This document shows, in pieces, positions 12,801 through 25,709 of a stretch of 64,000 nt of DNA (within the stretch, counting starts at the first letter, position 1; each line of letters starts with the position of its first letter). The position numbers were made by a program, and so were the translations under genes. The stretch lies in NCBI RefSeq assembly GCF_027580225.2, contig NC_073352.2, positions 32,096,501 to 32,160,500 of the forward strand, written 5' to 3'. Source of the DNA: Misgurnus anguillicaudatus. Taxonomy: Eukaryota; Chordata; Actinopteri; Cypriniformes; Cobitidae. The notes under the pieces were generated by a model. The model made no database searches. It saw only the letters and a program-made list of their open reading frames with translations, and had not been told where the DNA came from.

Positions 12801-15800
12801 CACTTATTTTGACAAAACACGTGATGCACACAGGATCTCTCCACACGCATGACACATATTTTGGAAAAGGGAACCACACACGTGACAATCCGAACACTTA
12901 TTTTGAATTAGCGCATCTTCAGAAGAGCAGTCACGAGCCGCTACTGCATATATCTTAACTACGTACAAAGGATCATAAGAGTTTAAATTATGTCCAATAA
13001 CATGCTAAATATAAAAATTGTGATTCTTAAAAAAAAGTAATCAAATGATTTCATCCCGGCAACAATGTTAGCTTTTAGACGGCAGGCAGGGGCATGGCGT
13101 ACACCTCTTTTACCTTGCCTAGGAAGAGCACAAAATCTCCCACGGTGTTGATGGTCGCCACCCTAAGAGCGTTTTCCACCAGGATCATGAAGGCATCGCG
13201 GGCCGAGGTGCAAAAACTGGTGCTGTTAATGGCCGTTGCCGCATATGCATTCTGGAAACAAAGAAATGGTCGGATACGTTCATATTATTAACATTATTAA
13301 CAGATGCATTTATTTTTATTTTTTTAAATATCTCTTTATTCCTCCTTTGGAAATGAAACCCATGATCTTGTGGTCACAAAGTCCAGGCGTTTGATTGATA
13401 TGCACATAAAATATTTAGCTTGAATGCACAGTAAGTCGCTTTGGATAGAAGCATTTTCCAAATGCATACATGTAACCTAATGTAATGACTAGGGTATTAA
13501 AAGCAAATGCTGTTGCTGTACCGACAATATTGGACACACAAGATTAATCCATTAACTGACTCACCTGATTCAAATAATTGAGGCACTTCTCCAAACACCA
13601 CAGACAGCAGATACAGGCCTTCAGCATGCAGCGTGCACAAGCATTTTCCTACAAAGCATGTACAAGAAACACAAGTAAATGTTATTCACAGTGCATCGCT
13701 GATGCACATTTCGAGTATTCGTCAACCTCCTTCTTAATGCTCAAATCCGCCTCTACAAAGCTGTTGCTGATATCTATTAGGGCTCATTATACCCCCAAGA
13801 TCCCGGCCATATATCAAGTAAATGATACGCCACATAAGCAGAACCCAGGAGGACAATAATAAATAGCCTGCGGTGTAACCTCAAAATATACTTGGTACAA
13901 AATACCAGAAGAACATTTAAAGAACGAAGTCTAGCTTCAGCAGCTTACAGTACATTCACCATAATAATCGGCTGGTAGTAATAGAAAGTATTATTTGTAT
14001 TAGGGCTGTCACGATTATGAAATTTAGCTGATGGTTAATTTTTCCACTGTTCTGCAATGTATCGTGTTACACTGTCAGTTAAGGAGCGCCTTCTGATACT
14101 CTCTCGTTTATATAGGCGCTGCAGCTCCCCCTTGTGTTTTTTAAGAGATGTGCAATCATTGCGGTGATCTGAAATCATCGCGATGAGGTCAAATAATCGC
14201 AATGAGACGATTATTTAATAATGGTGACAGCCCTAATTAGTATAAGGGCGCACTCACACTATCCAAACCAAATCACGCTTGGGCGCGTTTGACCCCCAAA
14301 GCCTGGTTTGTTTGACTAGTGTGATTGGTTAATCGCGCCGCGGCCGGGTTGCAGAGGTGGGCCGGAGCGCGGTTCACTTGCGCGGAAGGCTGTGGTGTGA
14401 GCGCAATCGTGCCTGAGCGCGATTCAAAGGTGAAGACGTCAGTTGCGCGACCACTCACCTTCATCTGCCTTCGTAAAAACCTTTTGATGCGCGCAGCGGG
14501 GTTATGTGAATGTCCGAGCTGCGCACGTGACAGATCAACTAAGCAATATGATGACATGTGAGAGGGCTGTCTGTAATCGCGCACCAAACCACTCCGAATT
14601 AAAAACACAGACCTATCATTACGGTGGGTTCCAGTGTTCAGTGAGAGCTTTACTTCCTGCTTTTTTCAAAACAATCGCATCTTAATGACGAAAGTGCGCC
14701 CGGACTCGGATCGATAAAAAGTACAGTGTGAGTGCATGCACCGGGGGGAGTAGGGAGGGGTGACAATCGCGGTGGGGCATAGTTTGGTTTGGTTTGGATA
14801 ATGTGAGTGCGCCCTAAGAGGTGAGTTAATTAGGGGTTAATTGTCATTTTTGGGTGAACTGTTGCTTTAATGGTTCTGATAAATGAGACATTATCTTTAG
14901 GACAAAACATTTCTTTTATAATCACAAAGGCATATATCATTCATAGGGAGTACTGAATTGAGATCTTTCAATGACCCAGAGCCTATGGACAGTGTGTTTA
15001 TACCTTTCCTTTGAGTTGGTTGTGGATGTACATTAGAATGAGACGTGGGATCTTGACCAGGGTGATGATGAAGGAGCCCTTGGCCACAGTGCCCAGGTGA
15101 TAGCGAACCAGCCGCAGCACCGATGACAGGATGGGCGTCACCGGAAGTTTGTTTTTGTCCCTGGAGAGTTATACATCAATGTGACCTTACAGACTCAATG
15201 TTGCCACACAGATACAAACAGCCTGTAATCTACTTTAAGAACAGACAGCAGAGGATTTTACTGTGCTTTCCTGACAGAGGGTCTCTAGCGAAACCTTATT
15301 TTTGATGTAAATGTGCGTGCCGGCATCTTTGAGCTCCTATGTGTAACCGTGGGTTCACACTAGCTGCGTTTATGGCGTCAAAATCACGTCTACCACGTCT
15401 AATTTGCCGCTTTAACATTTTGAGTTTACTCGCTTCATTTGGGCGTGAAATTCTAGTCATCGAGACATTCATGCAGAAATTCTCGTCATGGAAGGGCCTT
15501 CCATAGGCTTCCACGACCCCACTCACTTGCTGTAATCACGTCACTACTACAGCAAGCTCCTGATTGGTTAACGCAAAGCGTTTTTCTGACTGACGTTCCT
15601 ATTTTAAAGATACATGCCTCTGTGCTTTTATAGTTGTGCATTGAAGACTCGTCACCCCCGAGCAACAACACAAAATGATTTAATATATCTTCTAATGATG
15701 TCTCAGGCCACTTCTTCATTTCATCATCCCACAGGGATTTACATGGCAAGTGTAGTAAATATTAACTGTTTAAATCATGTTTTATGCGTGCTCCCACGAC

Positions 15801-18800
15801 ACCGTTTTCTACCGGCTGGATATTAAAACGGACGTCGCGCACAAAAAAGGGAAATACGTCATATCTCTTATAAATACGGTGGATAATCTAAGAATAATGT
15901 TAAGAGCGTTTTTTCTTACTAACAAAAAACTGTAGCGAGCAATACAGACCTTGTGAAATAGTAGGTCACCACAGCACCGGCTACGGTCATCTGTTGACAA
16001 GCCAGAATAAATTCACTGATCCAGATCAGACCCACCGCATGGTACCAGGTCATGTACTGGAGTCCTCCCGTGAGCCTGAACTCAACCAGGCCTGTGTCTT
16101 CATTCTTCTCTGGGTTCCCTGTGGACATGGACCCTCAAGATGAAAACTGGGACATATGCTTTTAGATACGAGCAGTGCAAAATGGTTTTAAAATAAAGGG
16201 TTGATATCTCTAAGCAAGTGGTTGTCAAACTGGGAGACGGACCCCACGAGATGGTGCCAGGGGGCCCCAGTTTTATGACATTTTCTATCATTTTATAAAA
16301 TGCATTCATTTATCAAATTTTGTGTAAACATCAGAAAAATAAAGCTACTAACCAACAGCACTACATTGTATTATTGAATATGTTTTGGTCATGGGTTCGA
16401 TGCTCAGGGAACACAGATACAGATAAAAATGTATACAGGGTTCCCACACCTTAGTTAACTCCAATACCCTCAAATTCAAGGACTAAATGTGGGGACACAT
16501 TTCAAGTGAGAGCAAGGTTACATCGTGTTACCTTTAAAGATACATTGTTACGGTTCCCTTTTGAGGGAACTCACGCTGCGTCACTGTAGTGACACTTTGG
16601 GGACGCCTCCAAGGGTAAGTGCGTCTGAATGTGTATATCAAATTCAGCCAATGTTGAGGCTTAAGGACAGGGTGACGTGGGTGCCAAGAAGTATATCGCT
16701 ATCTGAAATACTGCCAAAGACAGCGTTACAGGGACACAGGAAGTATGGCAAGGGAGACGCAGCGTCTCGTTCCCTTCTCAGGGAACAACAGTTGCATACG
16801 TAACCCGAGACGTATTCATGTGTCAAACACAACTATGCAAAAAAGCATTTTGGTATGAATCAACATTCGCATACAGAAGATATAAGCATTTAAAGCGAAC
16901 AGTTTAGAACATGTGCTTAAAAAGTCTAGAATTTTTATGATATTATCCTACACTACACAGGAAATAATATGGATTGCATAAAATAGATTCAAGCACTTTC
17001 AATGACCTGTATCTATGTGTGTATATTTTCAAAAACTTCCCAGGGCCTTGAATTTTTTTCCCCAGAATTAAAAACTTTCAAGGATTTCAAGGACCCGTGG
17101 GAACCCTGTGTATATCTTGTGAGACATTCGCTTTAGATTAAACCATCTGCCAAATGCATAAATGTAAACGTAAAACCCAAAAGGTATTTTCGTCTCACCA
17201 GTGGTGCCGAGGAAGAGGAGGACTAGGATCCAGTAGACCCAGAAGAGAAAGAGAGCGAGAAAGGTACAGAAAGGCTGCAGTGCCAAAAGCGGGAGGTGGA
17301 TAAAAACTTTTCCCGCCACGTGAAACAGGGCGATGGTCAGGGCCACCCTCTTCCTCATGAACAACATCAGCAGTAACAAAATCCCCTGCGGTGGCAGAAA
17401 GAATGGAAATAAGCAGCTAACACCCTCAGCAGACATTAAATGAGTTTAAGTGATAGTTTCTTACAGTAAACACAGTAGCTGAAATGGCATAGATGAGCAG
17501 GCCTTGAGCGTGGTCTTTAGGGGTCTTCATGCCACCATTGACTTCTTCGGTCTCCTTCAAATCCTTAGACATGGTCTCATTCATTGTCATTCTATAGTCT
17601 ATATATAACCACCAGAGAACGCTCGTACCTCCTGAGAAACAGCACGCAACCCAAACTCACATTATCACATATGTAAAACATGGAAAGAAAACAATGCCAT
17701 TCACAGCTTAGGAGGTGTGAAGAAAGAGCAGAGGAAAGCAGACTTGCCCAGAGAAGCCAGAACCACCAGACCGGTAAGAATCCAAACCAGGACGGCAGAG
17801 ATGTAACGGATTATCACCATGAGGATCATGGACAGAGCTGTGGCATGCACAAAACAGGAGCAGCGGGTAAAGGATCACGCCCCAGATACGATGAGATCAA
17901 CATGCATGCGTTTGCTAAATTAAAGACAACGTGAAATCGGATTTTTTGTGTTGCCGATTCAATCATGTTCTTGTGGGTGGAGAAGATTATCATTAACCAA
18001 TAATACCACAAACTAAGGATTACGATCCAATCAAATCCAGTGGACACAGGAATAGCTTGCCCAACATTATTTCTAGGGGTGTAACAATACATTGATATTG
18101 ATTGATGCAACTGTCTAAAGATGCAATCTATCGATGGCATGTGTAAAATATCGATATGATCTTTATTTCGACTTTATTTTCTCCACATCTTCTCAACATC
18201 CGTCTACACATTGGTCTACGCATTTCCGCCAAAGTGCACATTTTCTGTTACTCAAAACACTATCTGTCTGCGTCAGATTGGGATGCAACAATGAAGCAGT
18301 GGTAACCGCAAAAAGACGGATGTGTCTCTGTTGATATTTTGAAAGTGTCCAACAGCAGACACAAATTAATTGATATTGCATCGAATCGTTGCACTGAATC
18401 TTTTAAAGTATGGGCAAGCATCATATCGAAACTATACTGTATTGTGTTGAGATGTCCGATTTACACCCCAAGTTATTTCTCAATATGTATAGAGACCATT
18501 TCATGTTGTCTTTACAAAAAATAGTTCGCCCCAATGTAAAAATTATTGCATAATTTATTCATCCTAATGCCATCACAGATCTATACATTTGTGAGGATAT
18601 TAATGCCGCCATATCTGAATTTACCACACTGATGTATGTTTCCATGGATACGTGATGTACCGATCGCTAAATAGGCTAAAATATGAATCTGACAAATATA
18701 GTGTTTCACTTCAAAAGTCTAAAGATATATTAACCCACTGGTGTCATTTGAATTTTTAAAAGGCACATATTATGCAAAATTCACTTTTACAAAGTGTTTG

Positions 18801-21800
18801 GACATACATGTGTGCTGGCAGTGTGTAAACACAACAACCCTGCAATGAAACAAAATTAATCCCCATTAAACCAAAGCAGTCTCATTAAACATGCTGTTTT
18901 GATTTGCTTGCTAATGTGATGTCACACTGATAAAGCCCCGCCCATGGCCACTGACTGACTGGTAATTTTACACAAAAGCTTTTTTGATGAGTATGTTAGC
19001 ACATTGTTACACTAATACTATTGTCTCAGACTGTATTCACAAGAATCAGATCTATTTTTAACCAAAAGCTCTCACTGTCAGTGTGGAGTGAGGATCCGTA
19101 GCTTATGCGGCAAAAAAATATATTTCAAAATACACAAAAAAATGGCCAAAAAATATATTTGCTGAAAAAATATTTTTGGGCCATTTTTTGTGTATTTTAA
19201 AATATATTTGAAAAATAAATACATTTTAAAGCATTACAAAATATATATTTGGCCCTTCATAAATTTCAAATCCAAGGAAATATATTTATGTTGCATTGGA
19301 AAAAAAACTTTATGTTATGAACCTTTAAAAAGGTTTGAATTAAATATATTTTTAATTAAAAAAAATAATTTATAAAATTAACTTGTTTTTAGCATATATT
19401 TAAAATATATTTATTTATAAAATTAACTTGTATTTAGCATATATTTAAAATTCTGTAAATATAACAGTTTTAAAAAGGTTCAAATTAAATATATTTTTAC
19501 TTAAAAAAATAATTTATAAAATTAACTTGTTTTTAGCATATATTTAAAATATATTTATTTATAAAATTAACTTGTATTTAGCATATATTTAAAATCTGGT
19601 AAATATAACAGTTTTAAAAAGGTTCAAATTAAATATTTTGACCTTCAAAAATAATTTATAAAATTAACTTGTTTTTAGCATATATTTAAAATATATTTAT
19701 TTATAAAATTAACTTGTATTTAGCATATATTTAAAATCTGGTAATTATAAAAATTTTAAAAAGGTTCAAATTAAATATATTTTTAACTTCAAAAAATAAT
19801 TTATAAAATTAACTTGTATTTAGCATATATTTAAAATATATTTATTTATAAAATTAACTTGTATTTAGCATATATTTAAAATCTGGTAAATATAACAGTT
19901 TTAAAAAGGTTCAAATTAAATATTTTTTTAACTTCAAATAATAATTTATAAAATTAACTTGTATTTAGCATATATTTAAAATATATTTTGGCAAAAATAC
20001 ATTTGCCAAATGGTTTGTAAAATTAGACATCTATTTGCTTGCCCTTGAAATACGTTTTAAAATATATGTCGACTTGATATATAAAGTTTAAAATTAAATA
20101 TATTTTCAAATTCAAATATATATATTATTTTAAGCATTTCTTTCTATAAAATGTATTTAGCATTTACCGGTATTTAAAATATATTTTTGGCCAGAGAAAT
20201 TTATTTGTTTGCATTTAAAGGTACAGGCTTTTTGCTCCCACCCAAATTGGGGCATTTTGGACATGCTATAACAAATAATCTGTGGGCTATTTTGAGCTGA
20301 AACAAATTCTAGGCACACCTGAGACTTATATTAAATCTTGTAAAAATGGGCATACTACGTGAACTTTAATAATGACTGTGCTTTTTGGAGCTTTGCCACA
20401 TTGGCTCCCATATAAGAAAATAACATGAATGCATGTGAATATAAATTAATTTGTTTGGGTTTAATTAAAGAAAGAAAGTGTTATACATCTGGGATGGTGT
20501 GAGGATGAGAAATTCTAATAATTATAATAACAGACCATACGTTTAGATTAGACGTTTCCATTTGTTAATGTTTAATAGTGCAAGACTTAATTAACCTCGA
20601 TCTGATACGGATATCAAGGGACTGCAATTATCCACTTTTAATAGAAGAATCGTTTAACGAATAAACACTCATTATCAGAAAATGAAATCAATCGGGCTTC
20701 AGCGAAAGCCAAAGAGAGAAGACCGTTACCTAGTGCCAGCAGACAGAGCCCAACAATGATCTCTTTGCTGGCTGCCACCCCAGCGATCAGCCTGTTTAAC
20801 ATGCTGTTATCACTGACAAACGTCACCACGGCTTCGGCAAATTTAGCATAGCAGGAGATGTCCACCGGCGTACAGCGGTTAAACACCGGAAGAGCTTTGC
20901 TGCGGAGATAGAAAAGGCCAGAAGATAGAGGAGAAATAGAGGAGATTTGATCGATAGGACAGATAGTTTGCTTAGGGTTTATTACCTCTCTGGTACTGGA
21001 AGTTTGGGACACTTTTCGAAGCGTTCGGTAAGGTACGGGTACTTATGACCGGGTAGCTCATAGGAACAAAGCTCGGACCCTAAAAGAAAGAAAAAAAATA
21101 CATTAAAGGCACAGTGTGTTATTTTCGCCATTAGAGGTTGCAAAACAATAACAAAGGATAACAATAAACAAAAGATAATGCAATGTAAACCGTAACAAAA
21201 ACTCCAGGGAAACAATGATGTTATTGATACAGTCCATAAGGTTTATAGGGAACATGTCAAACCCTACAGACTGTAAACAGCAGAGATCCTGGAGCATGGC
21301 TCAGTCAAACCTTTGTTTAGTTATCTCAACCATAGGCTTTAAAACCGGCTGTGCCTGACAGAAATATATTTATTTTATATGCATTGTTGGTGTCATGATG
21401 GCATATACAATGAAAGCTTTTGTCTGTCAAATGATTTGAGAAAGTGTCAATGTCGCAGTAGCATGTTTTGCATTCCCACAATGCCCAAGTGTGCGACTGA
21501 CTCACCATTTGTCATGGCGAACCGCCTGAGGTCGTGGTAAGTCGCCAGCTCCTCTGTGGGACATATTGACACGCACAGCGCCATGGACTTGATCTTCCTT
21601 TGAATGATGTCTATGTTGCATGGATCCAGGAAAAAGACGTATCTGTGAACAACATAACCACAAGATGAACCCTATTCGCCCACATTTCGAGAAAGGAAAT
21701 CTGATGAAATAGCAAAGCTATCGGTTTCATTGAGCGCAGTATTGTGTGATAAAAATCAACATTGAACAGCAGATATTTTTGTCACAGGACCGTTCGGTCG

Positions 21801-24800
21801 AGAGAAACTGAGAGCTTGTGTACGAGCCAAGCCTCCTCTGTGTCCGTGGCTTTACTTCAGCTTTTCATGCGGCGTGAAGTGGGCACCGCACCCACGCCGA
21901 GACGAGAGACCCATTGTCTTGTGTGTTCGGCACAAAAACAGACTGTCAGAAACAGGTGACGTACGCGTTTGAGGAAAAGACTTAAGCATCAGTAAAAAAC
22001 GAGAAGCTATTACTTTAAGCAATGCTGTTTAGGGTCAATCCTTGATGTTTCTTAAGGTTAGTTCAATGTAGAGGTTTGGCAGAAATGTATGCATACTAAA
22101 GCTTTGATTTTGCTGAAGAAATCATCTTTAAATATATTGAATTATAGATGTAAATGTTTTTTGGCTAAGATTTGGCCTATATTTCAGGTCGAAATGATAG
22201 AAATTTGGACATGTAAGGGAACATGTTTATAAGATAACGTCTAATTTAAATAAAGAGGCATGAGATTTAAAGGGGACATTTCACAAGACTTTTTTTAAGA
22301 TGTCAAATAAATCTTCGGTGTCCACAGAGTACATACGTGAAGTTCTAGCTCAAAATACCATACAGATAATTTATTATAGCATGTTAAAATTGTCATTTTG
22401 TAGGTTTGAGCAAAAATGTGCCGTTTTGGGTGTGTCATTTTAAATGCAAATGAGCTGATCTCTGTACTAAAAGGCAGTGCTGTGGTTGGATAGTGCAGAT
22501 TAAGGGTATTATCCCCTTCTGACATCACAAGGGGAGGCAAATTTCAATTACCTATTTTTTCGCATGCAGAGAATGCTTTACCAAAACTAAGTTACTTTTT
22601 TACATTTTCTAGGTCGTAATGGGGCTGCAATACGATTTATCGCAACTAATCATTTGCAGAATAAAAGTTTTTGTTTACATCATATATGTGTTTACTTTCA
22701 TGCATGTATTTATTTAAGAAATATTTACATGTGTATATACATTTTTATATTAAATATATAATTTATAAGTATAAATACTTAATATATTAATACATCTTTT
22801 TCTTAAAATTATAAATGTATGTGTGTGTACATAATTATTATACACAGTAAACACACATATATGATGTAAACAAAAACTTTTATTATGCAAACAATTAGTT
22901 GCGATTAATCGTTATGCAGCCCTAGTTGATAAAAGGACTGGGGACCCAATTTTAGCACTTCAGCAAAAGTCAGATTTTCATGATATGTCTCCTTAAAAAT
23001 ACATAATTTTGTCCTATTGCAAATGTGGTTTGGAAGTGAACACTGATCTGATCAACCCAAAATTGTTGAACCAAAATCGCTGACAGCTTTTAAGCATTTC
23101 CAGCATTATAGATGTGAAATTTGCAGTCAACATTTTAAATATAATTTTTTTTTCTCTGCATGAAATGCATTACAGAAAAATGTTTCATGTTTTCTATTTT
23201 AGACAATAGTAACATGCATGCATTATGTGCATTTGAAAGGAAAAAACAACGCTACGGACATGACAAATACGAAATTTGCACTTAACTTTAAAAAAATGCT
23301 TTTTAACAGAAATTTTGCATAGGTATTTAAACCACAAAATACTGACATCTGATATATCAGTATGGTTACTTAAAAGCTTTGGCTAAAACATTACGTAAAA
23401 ACGTTGCTTTTCACGATTGGGTTGACATTTGCTTGGAATGTATTTACATAATACACAAAGATAGCACATAACCCTATTAAACAGAGACGGATAAAGTGAG
23501 GGATTGTGGGCCCTGGACCTGACTGAGAAAGTAACTCACGTAATTGCATTAACTAAATGAACTTTGCTGAGCTAACAACATTAGCTTGCTAACTCGGTCT
23601 GCTGTGTCTTCTGACACCACATGCACTTTTTCTGATACAAAATGATTTCTCTAGATATAAACAGACAAGATTTTAAAATTTCTGTAAAAATTAGATAAAA
23701 TAGACAGAGACAACTAGTCGGACCCATCTCTAAACCCTACACTAGAAATAACAGCAACTACACATGGCATTTCAAGATTAACCAAACATGCGGTTACCAA
23801 ATATAAATGGCAACCATTAAAATATCCATATAATCCACTGAGATCAGTACCAATTTCTGAAGAAATCTTAAAAATCTCTTAAAAATAAAGGTGCTTCATG
23901 ATGCCATAGAAGAAACATTTCAGGCTGAATGGTTGCATAAAGAACAGATACCAACATCTGTTGGGTTTGTTGGATTATAAAAATGTATGGACGAAATGGA
24001 ATGGAAACAGAATGGTTTATTGAGGAACCAAAAATGGTTCTTATGTGGCATCGCTGTGAAGAACCTATTAAAGGCGGAGTGCACAATAGGTACGTTTACA
24101 TGCAACCAAATAATCCGTTTGTAATCGTATTGATAGCTCAATCGTATTGAAAAGCCTTCATGTAACCACCTTAATCAATACGATTGAGGACGATCGGATG
24201 CAAATTTGGATCGTATTGAACGGGGTGGTGTACTCCGATCTGTGATCCGATCCGCAGGAGAAAAGTACGCATGTAAAAATCGTAGTATTTTCTCAATCGG
24301 ATGCAAAAATACACTGTGCACATGCGCAGAACATTTGTGCTCAAGTTCACGTCTTATATTAAACTCTTACATCACATGATTCTTGTCACAGAAACACACA
24401 ATAGCAAGGCAGTGGCATCACGCATTATTAAGGTAAGGTTACTGGGGTCACACGATGTACATTCTGCCGCGTTTATGTGTACTTTTAAAACATTAGGTTA
24501 CTTAATGAAAAGTTTGGTTTTATCTCCTATATCTGAAAACTTCTTAAGTACAACTTTCTCCAACTCTGTTTTGTCTTTAATCCAGAGATAAAGCCTGAAC
24601 TCGGCAAAAGATGCTGTCTGCAGCGAGGTGTTGCCAAGTCCTCTGCTTTTTTTTAGTTTAGATTTGAGCTACTCTTTAAACTGTTTCCACCAGTAGTTTT
24701 TTCTGCGGGTTAAAGATGAAAGTATTTCATTTATAGTTATTGGTATTTGGGCTGTGAATAGTCATTGGGATGCTTTTGGGCTAGTTTTAAATGTCTATTG

Positions 24801-25646
24801 GGCTGGTATTGATACGTGAATCTGGCAACCCTGCCTGTGTGCTTGCGCAGACGTTCGGTTCGGATTCTATATAATGTACATGTAAACGAACATTTGAATC
24901 AGATTACAATCTTTAGGGTGCATGTAAACTGTATTGTCGTAACCTTCAATCATATTAAATTTAATCGGATTAACAAAATTTTGTGCATGTAAACATATCC
25001 ATTGTTTGAAAAACGCTTTGGAAAAGGGAGTCGGGCCGCCTACCAAAACACACTTGTAGCCAACCAGCAGTAAGGGGTGTGTCTACTTACTGACATCGTT
25101 GCCTGGGTTGCGTATGTTTGCGGCGGTTCTATCAAAAAAAGGTCCAGATTCTATTGGGGTAGGGGCGTGTTTGTTTAGGTGATGTCAACATTGGCTTTCA
25201 AAAATGGTGCACTCTGCCTTTAAGTACCCTTCCTTTTAAGAGTGTCCCAGTGATTGTTTCTGAAAACCCTTGACTTAACTCCCTCGTGTTTGTCTAGTCA
25301 ATAACAGCTTCATCAAACCAAGTGGCGCAGGTCAGGTGTCAAATCTTTTTAACGAAACACATAATTGCTATTTAACATGGTATGTGTCAAGCAGAAGAGT
25401 AAATGTCCACGACCACAACCCTCCTAGAGAACAGCAGCTGCTCGGCCAACACAGATTAATAGTGTTTTGGTGCTTTGAAACCATTAAAAGTAAACAAACA
25501 ACATAAAGAGAATTATTCAGGCACCAGAACGAAATACATTTTGAGAACAAAACGTATTCACTAACTAATCTAAAAGACCTAATCTTAATGTTTTTCACAC
25601 TCTCTATGAAAGCACTTCATTAGGCAATGGACCCACAGGCACAATA

Positions 25647-25709
<63 letters not shown>

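Noticed and set aside
14273..14608. 111-codon minus-strand frame and overlapping 78-codon plus-strand frame
   Set aside because: Both lie inside the 14246-14815 MITE and match no family I know; GC-rich transposon sequence gives open frames by chance.
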